This document shows, piece by piece, positions 9,357-19,041 of a stretch of 64,000 bases of DNA; positions within the stretch are counted from its first letter, which is position 1, and every line of letters begins with the position of its first letter. This stretch comes from Clostridium jeddahitimonense (lineage in GTDB: Bacteria; Bacillota; Clostridia; Clostridiales; Clostridiaceae), in contig LM994670.1 of the NCBI GenBank assembly GCA_000753455.2, positions 113,074-177,073 of the forward strand, given 5' to 3'. A program made the translations under genes and the position numbers. The notes under the pieces are model-generated. The model was not told the DNA's origin. It worked only from the letters and a program-made list of their open reading frames with translations, and searched no databases.

Positions 9357-10412
9357 ATGAAAGTATTACATATTATTAATAGTTTTGATATTGGTGGAGC
9401 TGAGAAGCTACTTTATAACTATATACTTGAAACTAATAGTAAATGTAATTCTATTGCTATATTTAAAAGTTCTAATTCGTTTTTATATAAGGAGTTAACT
9501 AAAAGAGAAATAAAGTTCATATATATGTGTGATAAAAATCCAATATCAAAATTTATTAGATTGGTTAAAGATATTAGGAATGAGAAATATGATGTAGTAC
9601 ATGCTCACTTATTTCCATCAAATTATTATGCTGCTATAGCAAGTTTATTCTGTAAGAAAAGTAAATTTATATTTACAGAGCATAGTGTTACAAATAGACG
9701 AAGAAAATATAAGATATTTAAGTTTATTGAAAGAATTATATATAGACAGTTTGATGGAATAATAGCTTGCTCTGAAGAGGTAAAGAGTAGCTTGTTAAGA
9801 TGGCTAGAAGAAAATATAAATGTTTATACAATAAATAATGGTGTTAAGGAAATAAAAAAAATAGATACAAATAAAGAATATGATTTAATTACAATTGCCT
9901 CATTAAGAAGCAATGTTAAAGGTATAGATATACTACTTAAGGAATTAAGTTATATAAAAGATGATTTTAATAATGCCATTATAATTGGAGATGGAGTAGA
10001 AAAAGATAATTTATTGATATTAAGAGATGCTTTAGGTTTAGATAATAAGGTTAGTTTTTTAGGGATAAGAGATGACATAGGAAGTATGTTATCTAAATCT
10101 AAAATATTTGTTATGTCATCAAGAAATGAAGGATTTCCATTAGCACTCTTAGAAGCTATGAGTGCTAAAATTCCTATTATAGCTTCTAATGTTTCAGATA
10201 TACCTAAGATAATAAGAAGTAATGAAAATGGAGTTTTAGTTGACATAAATAAAAAGGGTGAATTGAGTAAGGCTATAAAATGTTTATTAAAAAACGAAGA
10301 TATGCGTATTAGTCTAGGGGAATATGCCTATAAAACATATAAAAATAACTATAATATAGAGATTTATTGTAAAAATATAAAAAAGTTTTATGAATATATA
10401 ATTAAAAAATAA
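9357..10412 (+). CDS. Glycosyltransferase family 4
   Basis: This 351-residue GT-B enzyme has an N-terminus with IINSFDIGGAEKLLYN (the GGAE loop of GT4 enzymes). A conserved HAHLFPSNYY block follows, then the C-terminal donor site SRNEGFPLALLEAMSAKIP with both glutamates of the EX7E motif. It starts 11 bases after the epimerase gene with an AAGGAG site. The sugar and acceptor cannot be told from sequence. By context it builds the oligosaccharide unit exported by the flippase at 13582. Confidence 0.85.
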   Translation: MKVLHIINSFDIGGAEKLLYNYILETNSKCNSIAIFKSSNSFLYKELTKREIKFIYMCDKNPISKFIRLVKDIRNEKYDVVHAHLFPSNYYAAIASLFCKKSKFIFTEHSVTNRRRKYKIFKFIERIIYRQFDGIIACSEEVKSSLLRWLEENINVYTINNGVKEIKKIDTNKEYDLITIASLRSNVKGIDILLKELSYIKDDFNNAIIIGDGVEKDNLLILRDALGLDNKVSFLGIRDDIGSMLSKSKIFVMSSRNEGFPLALLEAMSAKIPIIASNVSDIPKIIRSNENGVLVDINKKGELSKAIKCLLKNEDMRISLGEYAYKTYKNNYNIEIYCKNIKKFYEYIIKK

Positions 10413-10425
10413 CAGGGGAGTAAAA

Positions 10426-11478
10426 ATGAAAAGAATAAGTATTATAATGTCTAGTTTTTATCCTAAGATTGGAGGTTCTGAAAAACAATTACAATTAATC
10501 TCTGAAAAGTTAATAGAAAAGGGGTATGAAGTTGAGGTAGTAACTAGGAGGTATACAGGATTAGCGAAAGTTGAATATGTAGGTAATATAAAGGTAAGAA
10601 GAATAGGAATAATGAAATTCAATAAAGGTGCTGAAAAGATATCGTTTTGCATTAATTCTATTTTATATTATCTTATGAACTTTAAAAGTAAACCAGATAT
10701 AATAATTGCATCTCAAACAGGGATAGCAGCTAGAGTTGCTATATTTATAAAGGGAATATTTAATTGTAAGGTGTTAGTTAGAATTGCTGGTGGAGAGCTG
10801 AAGAAGTTTGAAAGTAATAAAAGTAAATTTTCAAGGAAATTTAAGAACGTAGATAAGTTTATAGTTCTAAGTGAAGATATGAAAAAGGCTATGGAAAATT
10901 TGAATGAAAAAAGAGTTGAGAAGATAACTAATGCTGTGGTAAAGCAAGTTAACATAGATTCTAATCTAGGAAGATATGTATTGTTTTGTGGAAGAATAGA
11001 AAAAGTAAAGGGATTAGATTTGCTTTTAGAATCATGGAGACAGATGCAAAAGGCTGGAGTTGATATTCCTTTAGTAATAGTTGGAGATGGAAGTTTAAAA
11101 AAAGAGTTAGAAGATGAATATAGTGATCTAAGGAGCGTTAAATGGATTGGCGAAGATAAGAATACCTCTAAGTATTATAAAAATGCTAGATTATTAATTA
11201 ATACATCAGAATATGAAGGTATATCCAATACAATATTAGAGGCTCAGAGTTATGGAATACCTGTAATAGCATCAAATGTTGGTGGAAATAAAGATTTAAT
11301 TTCTAATTATAAAAATGGAATATTATTTGAGAGAGATCCTAATGATGTTATTAAGACTATATGTGAAGTATATTTTAATGAGAAAAGAATATTAGATATG
11401 AAAAGTAATTCATTAGAATATATTAAAAATCATTATATAGAAAATATAATAGGCAAATATATAAAGCAATTTAATTAA
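10426..11478 (+). CDS. Glycosyltransferase family 4
   Basis: This 350-residue GT-B enzyme has an N-terminal SSFYPKIGGSEKQLQ (GGSE loop) and a linker beginning FCGRIEKVKGLDLLLE. The donor-site motif is TSEYEGISNTILEAQSYGIP with the conserved glutamate pair. It starts 13 bases after the preceding transferase behind a GGGGAG site. It is the third transferase in a row, each different in sequence, as expected for enzymes adding successive sugars to one repeat unit. Confidence 0.85.
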   Translation: MKRISIIMSSFYPKIGGSEKQLQLISEKLIEKGYEVEVVTRRYTGLAKVEYVGNIKVRRIGIMKFNKGAEKISFCINSILYYLMNFKSKPDIIIASQTGIAARVAIFIKGIFNCKVLVRIAGGELKKFESNKSKFSRKFKNVDKFIVLSEDMKKAMENLNEKRVEKITNAVVKQVNIDSNLGRYVLFCGRIEKVKGLDLLLESWRQMQKAGVDIPLVIVGDGSLKKELEDEYSDLRSVKWIGEDKNTSKYYKNARLLINTSEYEGISNTILEAQSYGIPVIASNVGGNKDLISNYKNGILFERDPNDVIKTICEVYFNEKRILDMKSNSLEYIKNHYIENIIGKYIKQFN

Positions 11479-11490
11479 GTGGGGATTAAT

Positions 11491-13566
11491 ATGAAGATAT
11501 TATTTGCTATAAGCACAATGCAAGATGGTGGAGCGGAAAGAACAGTAGCAAATCTAGCTAATTATTTCGCAAGTCAAAATAATGAAATAATAATAATGGT
11601 ATTAGATAATAATGAAAGTTTTTATAACTTAGATGTAAAAATAGATTATAGAAGGCTAGATTTATATAGGGATAATAAAAAAGTAATTAACAAGATATTA
11701 AGATATAAGAAAATAATTAATAAGATAAGAAAGCTACTTAAAGAAGAAAGACCGGATATAGTACTAAGTATGAATTACAAATTACTTCCTATTATAATAA
11801 TGGCAAATATATTTATTAATATTCCAATAGTTTGTAGCGAAAGATCTAACCCATATATTTATCCAAGTGGTTTAACGTGGAGATATTTAAGAAAAATTTT
11901 ATCAATTGTATGCGATGGATACATATTTCAAACGGAAAGAGCTAAAAAATATTTTCCTCTAAAAACTCAAAGTAAAAGTGTTATTATACAAAATCCTATA
12001 AGTAGTCAATGTGAATTATATAAAGATAGATATATAGGAGATAAAAAACAGATAGTAGCTGTTGGTAGGTTAAATAAGGTTAAAGGATTTGATTCATTAA
12101 TAAAATCCTTTAGTCATATAGCTGATGAAATTCAAAATATAAATTTGATTATTTACGGGGAAGGTCCTGAAAGAAAAAATTTAACTAATTTAATTAAAAA
12201 GTTAAAGCTTGATAATAGGGTAACTTTATACGGAAAATCTACTGATGTATTAAATGAAATAAAAAACTCTAAGATGTTTATACTTTCATCTAGAAATGAA
12301 GGAATGCCAAACTCATTAATGGAAGCTATGGCAATAGGACTTCCATGTATATCTACTAAGTGTGAATTAGGTCCTGAAGAATTGATAGAGAATAATATTA
12401 ATGGATTATTAGTCGAAGTAGATGATGTTGAAGAGATGTCCCAATCTATATTAAAGCTTATTAATGATAGGGGATTTGCAAAGATATTATCTAAAAATGC
12501 ATTAAAGATTAGAGAAACAAATTCTCTAAAGAAAATATCTATGGAGTATTATACATATTTTCAGCGAGTAATAGAAAAGAAAAAGTGTAGCATTATTACA
12601 GAGGAGATTATAAGTGTAGGCAAGAATGTATTAAAAAATATTCTTATTAGGCTTAATTTATTGGAGTATGTATATGAAAAGATGGATGACATAGAGTGGC
12701 TACGGTTAAGGTATTTTACTTCTAAAGATGATTATAAATATGCAATTGACTATTTAAGTATAAGAAATAAAGGAAATTACGATATAAAAAGTCCTAAAAC
12801 TTTTGATGAAAAATTATGGTGGCTAAAATTAAATTATAGAGATGACTTGCTAACCTTATGTACAGATAAATATAAGGTAAGAGAGTATATAACTGAATGT
12901 GGATTTGAAGATATATTAGTAAAGCTATACGGGAAATATGATAGCTTTGAAGATATTAAGTTTGAAAGCTTACCAAGTGAATTCATAATTAAAGCAAATC
13001 ATGTTTCAGGAGGAAACTATATTTGTAGAGATAAAAGTAAATTAGATAAGAAAAAACTTTCAAGAAAGTATAAAAAATTACTTAAAAGAAATTACTATCT
13101 AAGGTCAAGAGAGTGGAATTATAAAAATATAAAGCCTTGTTTGATAATAGAAGAGGTTTTAAATAATAATGATGATTTACCTTTACTAGATTACAAATTT
13201 ATGTGTTTTAATGGACAACCAAAGTTGTTATTTATTGATATAGGTGTAGCTAAGAATGATGGATCTCATTCAAGAAATTATTATAGAAATATTTATGATA
13301 TGAATTTCGAACCAGTTAATATGAAAGAAACTAGAGAAAGCTATAATTATGAATTAATAGATAAGCCAATTAATTTTGAAAGGATGATAAAAATTGTAAG
13401 AAAATTATCCAAGCCTTTTCCACATGCTAGGGTTGATTTATACAATGTAAATGGAAAGATATATTTTGGAGAAATTACATTTTATCATGGTGGAGGAGTT
13501 AATAATATTGAACCACAAGAAATGGCTTTTGAAATGGGCAACTGGATAAATTTAAGTAGATTTTAA
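11491..13566 (+). CDS. Fusion: GT4 glycosyltransferase plus TupA-like ATP-grasp domain
   Basis: I place the start at ATG 11491 (691 residues) because a GGGG site precedes it; a GTG at 11479 immediately after the previous stop has none. Residues about 1-365 are a full GT4 enzyme (DGGAERTVANLA loop, donor site SRNEGMPNSLMEAMAIGLP). Residues about 405-691 resemble TupA-like ATP-grasp proteins: SPKTFDEKLWWLKLNYRDD, FIIKANHVSGGNYI, LDYKFMCFNG, and VDLYNVNGKIYFGEITF with the metal-binding acidic residues. TupA-like enzymes attach acidic or amino-acid groups to cell-wall polymers (family knowledge). The inference is one protein that adds a sugar and decorates it. The split point has no internal start with a good ribosome site. 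Confidence 0.8.
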   Translation: MKILFAISTMQDGGAERTVANLANYFASQNNEIIIMVLDNNESFYNLDVKIDYRRLDLYRDNKKVINKILRYKKIINKIRKLLKEERPDIVLSMNYKLLPIIIMANIFINIPIVCSERSNPYIYPSGLTWRYLRKILSIVCDGYIFQTERAKKYFPLKTQSKSVIIQNPISSQCELYKDRYIGDKKQIVAVGRLNKVKGFDSLIKSFSHIADEIQNINLIIYGEGPERKNLTNLIKKLKLDNRVTLYGKSTDVLNEIKNSKMFILSSRNEGMPNSLMEAMAIGLPCISTKCELGPEELIENNINGLLVEVDDVEEMSQSILKLINDRGFAKILSKNALKIRETNSLKKISMEYYTYFQRVIEKKKCSIITEEIISVGKNVLKNILIRLNLLEYVYEKMDDIEWLRLRYFTSKDDYKYAIDYLSIRNKGNYDIKSPKTFDEKLWWLKLNYRDDLLTLCTDKYKVREYITECGFEDILVKLYGKYDSFEDIKFESLPSEFIIKANHVSGGNYICRDKSKLDKKKLSRKYKKLLKRNYYLRSREWNYKNIKPCLIIEEVLNNNDDLPLLDYKFMCFNGQPKLLFIDIGVAKNDGSHSRNYYRNIYDMNFEPVNMKETRESYNYELIDKPINFERMIKIVRKLSKPFPHARVDLYNVNGKIYFGEITFYHGGGVNNIEPQEMAFEMGNWINLSRF

Positions 13567-13581
13567 AAGAGGTAAATTAAT

Positions 13582-15120
13582 ATGAGGATAGTGAATTCAA
13601 TAAGAAACTCTTCAGTTGGATTAGTAGTACATATATCTATTATGATATTAAATTTTATTTCAAGGACATATTTCGTAAGGCTTCTTGGTGCTGAATATTT
13701 AGGGATTAACGGGCTTTTTACTAATATTATATCTATGTTAAATCTTGCAGAGTTAGGGGTAGGTAGTGCTATTACTTATACTTTATATAAACCATTAGCT
13801 TTAGGCGATAAAAGTAAAGTTGCTACTATAATGGGAGTTTATAAAAAGATATATTATAAAATAGGCACTGTAGTTTTAGGAATAGGGATTGCACTTATTC
13901 CTTTTTTGAATTTATTTATTAATGGAAGGTATGATAAAAACATTGTACTTATATTTTTATTGTTTTTAATAGATACAATAATATCATACTTTTTAGGATA
14001 TAAAAGAACTATATTGGAAGCAGATCAAAAGATATATATATTAAAGTTAGTTAATTTTGTACAACAATTAGCTTCTAATATATTAGCAATAGTAATTTTG
14101 ATTTTAACTAAAAATTATGTTTTATATCTATTGATGAGAATATTAGTCCATATTTTAGAAGATATATTTATTATTAAGGTTGTTGAAAATAGATATTCAT
14201 ATATAAGTTACGTTACTAGGACAGAGTTTTCCTTAGAAGAAAAAAAGGAATTGAGCAAAAATATTAAAGCTCTATTTTTACATAAAATAGGTGGATATTT
14301 CATTTTTTCTACAGACAATTTAATAATTTCAAAATTTATTAGTATATCAACAGTTGGGATATTTTCAAACTATACATTAATAATTGAATCTATAAATGGT
14401 GTTATAAAACAAATAATAAATAATATATCTGCTAGCTACGGTAATCTTATAGCAAAAGAAAGTCATGATAAAAAGTTTGATATATACAATAAAATAATGT
14501 TTTTAAATTTTTGGATAGGCGGAGTAAGTGCTATTGCACTTTTTTGTTTGATTAATCCATTTATAACGTTATGGATAGGAAATGAATATACATTTGATAT
14601 GAAAATAGTAATAGTTATGGTTATCAATTTTTATATATTATCTATGAGAATGTCAATTAATATACCAAGAACAACGGCAGGTTTATTCTTTAATGATAGG
14701 TATGTATGTTTAATTGAAGCAGCAATAAATATAATTACTTCAATTATATTAGTTAATAAGATAGGAATTATAGGAGTATTATTAGGAACTACTATAACAT
14801 CTATATCAGTCCAATTTATTACTGTTCCATATTTATGTTATAAGCATATATTTAAAAGGCCGTTGAAAGAATATTATATTAGATATTTCTCTTACTTTAT
14901 GACAACGTTAGTAACAGCAATGATAACTTGTTTTATATGTTCTATTAATATAAATAGTAATAGTTATATTAATTTTTTATATAAGGTTGTTGTTTGTGTA
15001 ATTGTGCCTAACGTAATATTTTTATGTAGATATATTAAATTAGAGGAGTTTAAATATTATATTCAGCTATTAAAGGTGATATGGAGAAAGTACAAAATTA
15101 TAAATAATATAAGTAATTAA
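13582..15120 (+). CDS. Oligosaccharide flippase, Wzx/MATE-like family
   Basis: The protein has 512 residues with about 12-14 hydrophobic segments spread evenly along it. The N-terminal RTYFVRLLGAEYLGINGLFTNI is the typical start of polysaccharide-biosynthesis flippases (RfbX/Wzx family). It would flip undecaprenyl-linked oligosaccharide across the membrane. It lies 15 bases after the fusion transferase and is the last gene of the glycan cluster. No Wzy polymerase and no initiating phosphoglycosyltransferase are in the cluster, so the unit may be a short glycan (for example on flagellin or an S-layer) or may use enzymes encoded elsewhere. Confidence 0.88.
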   Translation: MRIVNSIRNSSVGLVVHISIMILNFISRTYFVRLLGAEYLGINGLFTNIISMLNLAELGVGSAITYTLYKPLALGDKSKVATIMGVYKKIYYKIGTVVLGIGIALIPFLNLFINGRYDKNIVLIFLLFLIDTIISYFLGYKRTILEADQKIYILKLVNFVQQLASNILAIVILILTKNYVLYLLMRILVHILEDIFIIKVVENRYSYISYVTRTEFSLEEKKELSKNIKALFLHKIGGYFIFSTDNLIISKFISISTVGIFSNYTLIIESINGVIKQIINNISASYGNLIAKESHDKKFDIYNKIMFLNFWIGGVSAIALFCLINPFITLWIGNEYTFDMKIVIVMVINFYILSMRMSINIPRTTAGLFFNDRYVCLIEAAINIITSIILVNKIGIIGVLLGTTITSISVQFITVPYLCYKHIFKRPLKEYYIRYFSYFMTTLVTAMITCFICSININSNSYINFLYKVVVCVIVPNVIFLCRYIKLEEFKYYIQLLKVIWRKYKIINNISN

Positions 15121-15195
15121 TATTGTATTTGGAAGTAAATATATTAGGTATTAAAAATAGTATAATTGTCAATAATTTGGACAAGGGGTGAGGTC

Positions 15196-16023
15196 ATGAA
15201 AACAACGGTTAAGGTTAATAATAAATTAGCTATGATTTCAGAAATGATTAATGATTCAACTTTTCAAATTCTTGAGTATGAAAATTTAAGTGGGATAAGC
15301 TCTGTAGAAAATACTATAAATATAAATAGACTGCAAGATTGTGGGATAACTTTAAAGCAGGTAAAAATAATATTAGATAATAGTTCAGTAAAAATTCAGT
15401 CAGGGGCTTTAAGCTTTATGAAGGGGAATGTTTCTATAAAAAGTAATATAGAAAATAAAACTAAATTTTCGCAAATGATATTTAAAAATAAAAAAATAGA
15501 TGAATCTATGATTAAACCTATTATCCAAGGTAAAGGAGAATTGTTTTTAGAATCAAGTATAGAATATTTTACTCTTATAGAGCTAGAAGATGATGAAATA
15601 ATAGTAGATGATAGTGTATTTTATGCCTGTGAAGAGGAGATAGAGATATATAAGCTCATTAAAAAAACTTCCCAGATAATAAATAATGAGGAAATACAAC
15701 TGAAGCTAAAGGGTAGTGGAATAGTATTATTAAAGATTCCAATACATGAAAGTGAGATATTACGCTGTAAGCTTTATAAAGATAGATTAATAGTAAAGGA
15801 TGATTTAGTAATATTAAGAACAGGTAATATAAAACTATCAGTAGAAAATTCAGGGAACACTATAATTAGAGATGCTATTGATAATGATGATAAGGTAAAT
15901 GTTTATAGTGGAATAGGTGAGGTATGGATAGTTCCTACAAAAAAAATCTATAATGAATCTGTTACTATAGAAGATGATTGTTATTATGTTGAAGAAGATG
16001 ATGCTTATGAGGAGGAAGAATAA
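15196..16023 (+). CDS. AIM24/DUF124 family protein
   Basis: I use ATG 15196 (275 residues), which has an AGGGGTGAGG site; an upstream TTG at 15166 has none. The protein is beta-rich with the AIM24 pattern: VKIQSGALSFMKGNVSIKSN, then GKGELFLESS and GSGIVLLKIP segments, and a low-complexity acidic tail (YVEEDDAYEEEE). AIM24-family proteins are widespread, form beta-sandwich folds and have no agreed bacterial function. There are 45 bases from the flippase stop to the TTG at 15166 and 75 to the chosen start. It may have its own transcript, since TATAAT-like sequence lies near 15160. Confidence 0.75.
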   Translation: MKTTVKVNNKLAMISEMINDSTFQILEYENLSGISSVENTININRLQDCGITLKQVKIILDNSSVKIQSGALSFMKGNVSIKSNIENKTKFSQMIFKNKKIDESMIKPIIQGKGELFLESSIEYFTLIELEDDEIIVDDSVFYACEEEIEIYKLIKKTSQIINNEEIQLKLKGSGIVLLKIPIHESEILRCKLYKDRLIVKDDLVILRTGNIKLSVENSGNTIIRDAIDNDDKVNVYSGIGEVWIVPTKKIYNESVTIEDDCYYVEEDDAYEEEE

Positions 16024-16219
16024 AATAAAGACTGTCACTTATTATATTTTAAGGCGTAAATTAGAAAATTAAGGCTTAGGGTTACATCTTAAGTTATGGA
16101 TATAATATAAATAGAGGTTTGTATAATGAAGTTGTAAATTAAAGGAATAAGATGTATACTATAGTGGGGTTTTACTAGTTCATTCAAGTATATACAATAA
16201 AATAAGTGAGGTAATTTAA

Positions 16220-17563
16220 ATGAGTAGAATGTTTGGAACTGATGGAGTAAGAGGTGTAGCAAACACTGAATTAACTGCAGATATAGCTTATAGTTTAGGA
16301 AGAGCAGGAGCTTATGTTTTAACAGAAGGTACACATAAACCAAAGATACTTGTAGCAAAAGATACAAGAATATCTGGTGATATGTTAGAGGCTGCTTTAG
16401 TTGCAGGAATACTTTCAGTAGGAGCTGAAGCTATATTATTAGGAGTAGTGCCAACACCAGCAGTAGCTTATTTAACAAGAAAGTATAACGCTGATGCAGG
16501 AGTTATGATATCAGCATCTCATAATCCAGTTCAAGATAATGGAATAAAGTTCTTTGATAACAGAGGATATAAATTAGATGATAGTATAGAAGATGAAATA
16601 CAAAGAGTTATAGAAAGCAATTTCGCAGAAGTTCCATCACCAATAGGAGGAGCTATAGGTAGATGTAGTACTGAGCCAAGAGCTTTAGATGAATATATAG
16701 ATTTTGTTAAGTCAACTATTTCAGGAGATTTAAAAGGAATAAGAGTTGGACTTGACTGTGCTAACGGGGCAGCTTATGAAGCAGCAGTTAAGGCATTCAG
16801 AGAGCTAGGAGCCGTAGTTAGAGTAATTAACGACAATCCGGATGGAGAAAATATAAATGATGCCTGTGGATCAACTCATCCAGAAGAGTTAATGGATTAT
16901 GTTGTAAGAAAAAATTGTGATTTAGGATTTGCTTTTGACGGGGATGCAGATAGATGTATGGCTGTTGATGAAAAAGGAAAATTAATTCACGGAGATTATG
17001 TCTTGACTTTATGTGCTAAGCACTTAAAGGATCAAGGTAAGTTAAAAGATGATACTTTAGTAGTAACTGTAATGAGTAACTTAGGGTTAGATATAGCTTG
17101 TAAAGAAGAAAATATCAAAACTATTAAGACTAAGGTTGGAGATAGATACGTATTAGAAGAAATGCTTAAGCATGGATATGTTTTAGGTGGAGAACAATCA
17201 GGACATATAATATTTTTAGAACATAATACAACTGGAGATGGTTTATTAACAGCTCTTCAAGTTGCATCTATTAAAAAGCAAACTGGAAAAACTTTAAGTG
17301 AATTAGCTGGAATAATGAAAGAACTTCCACAAGTATTAGTAAATGCTAGAGTTACTAACGATAAGAAGAATATTTATTTAGAAGATGAAGAAATAATAAA
17401 CTCTATTAAAGAAATGGAAGCTAAACTTAATGGAAAAGGTAGGGTATTAATAAGACCATCAGGAACTGAGCCTCTAATAAGAGTTATGCTTGAAGGTGAA
17501 AATCAAGAAGAAATTGATAAAATGGCTCATGATCTTGCTAACTTAATACTAAGCAAAATATAA
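16220..17563 (+). CDS. glmM: Phosphoglucosamine mutase GlmM
   Basis: This 447-residue enzyme is of usual length. It opens with [11 protein letters not shown]. It has the phosphoserine active-site loop [15 protein letters not shown] near residue 100, the metal loop DGDADR near residue 240, the sugar-binding GEQSGHI, and the phosphate-binding [12 protein letters not shown] at the C-terminus. It converts glucosamine-6-phosphate to glucosamine-1-phosphate for UDP-GlcNAc, precursor of peptidoglycan and of the glycan cluster upstream. The 196-base leader contains TATAAT (16101-16106) with a poor -35. A strong terminator follows directly, so glmS is not co-transcribed here. Confidence 0.97.
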   Translation: MSRMFGTDGVRGVANTELTADIAYSLGRAGAYVLTEGTHKPKILVAKDTRISGDMLEAALVAGILSVGAEAILLGVVPTPAVAYLTRKYNADAGVMISASHNPVQDNGIKFFDNRGYKLDDSIEDEIQRVIESNFAEVPSPIGGAIGRCSTEPRALDEYIDFVKSTISGDLKGIRVGLDCANGAAYEAAVKAFRELGAVVRVINDNPDGENINDACGSTHPEELMDYVVRKNCDLGFAFDGDADRCMAVDEKGKLIHGDYVLTLCAKHLKDQGKLKDDTLVVTVMSNLGLDIACKEENIKTIKTKVGDRYVLEEMLKHGYVLGGEQSGHIIFLEHNTTGDGLLTALQVASIKKQTGKTLSELAGIMKELPQVLVNARVTNDKKNIYLEDEEIINSIKEMEAKLNGKGRVLIRPSGTEPLIRVMLEGENQEEIDKMAHDLANLILSKI

Positions 17564-17567
17564 AATT

Positions 17568-17598
17568 AAAGACCACAAAAGTGGTCTTTTTATTTTTT
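17568..17598 (+). terminator. Rho-independent terminator after glmM
   Basis: The stem AAAGACCAC / GTGGTCTTT has a 4-base loop and is followed by a T-rich tract, five bases after the glmM stop. Confidence 0.95.
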
Positions 17599-17794
17599 AA
17601 GTAAATTATAGTTAAATCAATTTTATAAATAACATTAGAAGTATAGAAAAAACATAAGACTAGCGAATAAGATTTTTTAATTTAGTAAAAAAGAATTGGG
17701 TGAAATTTAAAGAGGAATGATGAAATGATAAAAATATAGTTATACAAATAATAAAGTGGTAAAAAAATAACCGATAATTGATAAGTAGGTAAAA

Positions 17795-17846
17795 TTGTGT
17801 TAATTTTAACAATTATGTTGAAAAAATAACAAATTTGTTGTACAAT
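17795..17846 (+). promoter_or_regulatory. Promoter and possible Rex-like operator before lipoprotein 1
   Basis: TTGAAA (17818-17823), a 17-base spacer and TACAAT (17841-17846) make a good SigA promoter. Just upstream, TTGTGTTAATTTTAACAA (17795-17812) matches the right half and outer left bases of the Rex operator consensus TTGTTAANNNNTTAACAA but differs at three left-half positions. The rest of 17599-17894 is AT-rich with no open frame worth calling. Confidence 0.6.
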
Positions 17847-17894
17847 CTTATCATGATAACGATTAATAAAATTATTTTTAGGGGGATAATATTT

Positions 17895-18317
17895 ATGAAA
17901 AAGAAAGTAATCGCAGTTACATTATTAGCAGCTATGGCATTAACAGGTTGTGGATCTAAAGGATTTACAGGGGAAAAAGTAGGAAAAGTCGAAGATTCTA
18001 AGGGAAATACAACTATGGCTACAGTTCAATTTGAAGATGGTAAGGCTAAATCAGTTGATATTGATGTTAAACAAGCTGATGGATCAATGAAATCAGAAGC
18101 TTCTAAATCAGGTGCTTACGACATGAAAAATGAACCAGGAAAGAAATGGCATGAACAAGCTGATCTATTAGAAGAGTTTATCGTTGCTAATGATTTCGAT
18201 CTAAGCAAAGTAACTTTAACTAACGATGAAGGAAACACTGATGCAGTATCAGGAGTTACAATAAAAGTTAAAGGTTACTTAGACGCAGTTGAGGATGCAT
18301 TAAAACAAGCTAAATAA
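17895..18317 (+). CDS. Small lipoprotein, FMN-bind-like domain (tandem copy 1)
   Basis: The start is ATG 17895 behind AGGGGG, giving 140 residues; upstream in-frame ATGs lack sites. A signal peptide ends in the lipobox LTGC (Cys about residue 19), so the protein is membrane-anchored outside the cell. The mature part has an E(K)VGKVED strand region, the block PGKKWHEQADLLEEF, and a C-terminal DAVSGVTIKVKGYLDAV. The last resembles the flavinylation end of FMN-bind domains (DAxSGATxTS) but lacks the final threonine that receives FMN. It is similar to COG4939-type membrane immunogen lipoproteins. It is the first of three paralogues, each with its own promoter and terminator. Confidence 0.8.
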   Translation: MKKKVIAVTLLAAMALTGCGSKGFTGEKVGKVEDSKGNTTMATVQFEDGKAKSVDIDVKQADGSMKSEASKSGAYDMKNEPGKKWHEQADLLEEFIVANDFDLSKVTLTNDEGNTDAVSGVTIKVKGYLDAVEDALKQAK

Positions 18318-18334
18318 TAATTGATATAATAAGT

Positions 18335-18370
18335 AGGTATCATTCAAAAAGGAATGATACCTTTTTGTTT
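18335..18370 (+). terminator. Terminator after lipoprotein 1
   Basis: The stem AGGTATCATTC / GAATGATACCT is followed by T5G T3. It is clearly related in sequence to the terminator after copy 2, so the duplicated unit included it. Confidence 0.92.
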
Positions 18371-18383
18371 AAAATAAATTTAC

Positions 18384-18412
18384 TTTACAATATAAACGCT
18401 AAAATGTATAAT
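18384..18412 (+). promoter_or_regulatory. Promoter of lipoprotein 2
   Basis: TTTACA (18384-18389), a 17-base spacer and TATAAT (18407-18412). The same TTTAC-N17-TATAAT layout recurs before copy 3 and before the gltX leader. Confidence 0.75.
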
Positions 18413-18472
18413 TTATCATGTCGAAAAAAACAAAAAATGTAGGAAATTATATATTTTAGGGGGATAACACTT

Positions 18473-18889
18473 ATGAAAAAGAAAGTAATTGCAGTTGTAT
18501 TATTAGCAGCTATGGCATTAACTGGATGTGGGTCAAAAGCATTTACAGGAGAAAAAGTAGGAGAAGTTCCAGGTGGATTTGGTGGAACAACTAAAGCTAC
18601 AGTTAAATTTGAAGAAGGTAAGCCAGTTTCAGTTGAGCTTGATAATGTAGAGGATAATGGTTCAAGTAAAGCAGAAGCTTCTGAAGCAGGAACTTACGAT
18701 ATGAACAATGCTCCAGGAAAGAAATGGCACGAACAAATTAATTTATTAGAAGAAGCTATCGTTTCTAATGAATTTGATTTAAGCAAATTAAATGTAACTG
18801 ATGGAAAAACTGATGCAGTATCAGGAGTTACAATTTCAGTTCAAGAATTCGTAGATGCAGTTCAAAATGCTTTAGAACAAGCTAAATAG
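18473..18889 (+). CDS. Small lipoprotein, FMN-bind-like domain (tandem copy 2)
   Basis: This 138-residue protein has an ATG behind AGGGGG. Signal peptide and lipobox (LTGC) are nearly identical to copy 1 at the DNA level, and the blocks PGKKWHEQINLLEEA and DAVSGVTISVQEFVDAV are shared. The middle differs more (glycine-rich EVPGGFGGTTKATV). The end again lacks the FMN-accepting threonine. It is anchored at the outer membrane face by its lipidated Cys. The function is unknown; the high similarity points to recent duplication. Confidence 0.8.
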   Translation: MKKKVIAVVLLAAMALTGCGSKAFTGEKVGEVPGGFGGTTKATVKFEEGKPVSVELDNVEDNGSSKAEASEAGTYDMNNAPGKKWHEQINLLEEAIVSNEFDLSKLNVTDGKTDAVSGVTISVQEFVDAVQNALEQAK

Positions 18890-18900
18890 TAACTAATATG

Positions 18901-18938
18901 AAAAAGGTATTATTCAGAAATGAATAATACCTTTTTAC
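18901..18938 (+). terminator. Terminator after lipoprotein 2
   Basis: The stem AAAGGTATTATTCA / TGAATAATACCTTT ends in a T5 tract. Confidence 0.92.
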
Positions 18939-18955
18939 TTTGAGAATAAATTAAC

Positions 18956-18984
18956 TTTACTATACGAAGAATGTATTGTATAAT
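18956..18984 (+). promoter_or_regulatory. Promoter of lipoprotein 3
   Basis: TTTACT (18956-18961), a 17-base spacer and TATAAT (18979-18984). Confidence 0.75.
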
Positions 18985-19041
18985 TATGGTTAAAATAGAG
19001 TAATTTATTTGGATAAAAGTAAATTTAAGGGAGTGGTAATT

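Noticed and set aside
16089..16367. 92-residue Leu-rich minus-strand frame overlapping glmM
   Set aside because: Leucine-rich text is typical of AT-rich antisense frames; no ribosome site.
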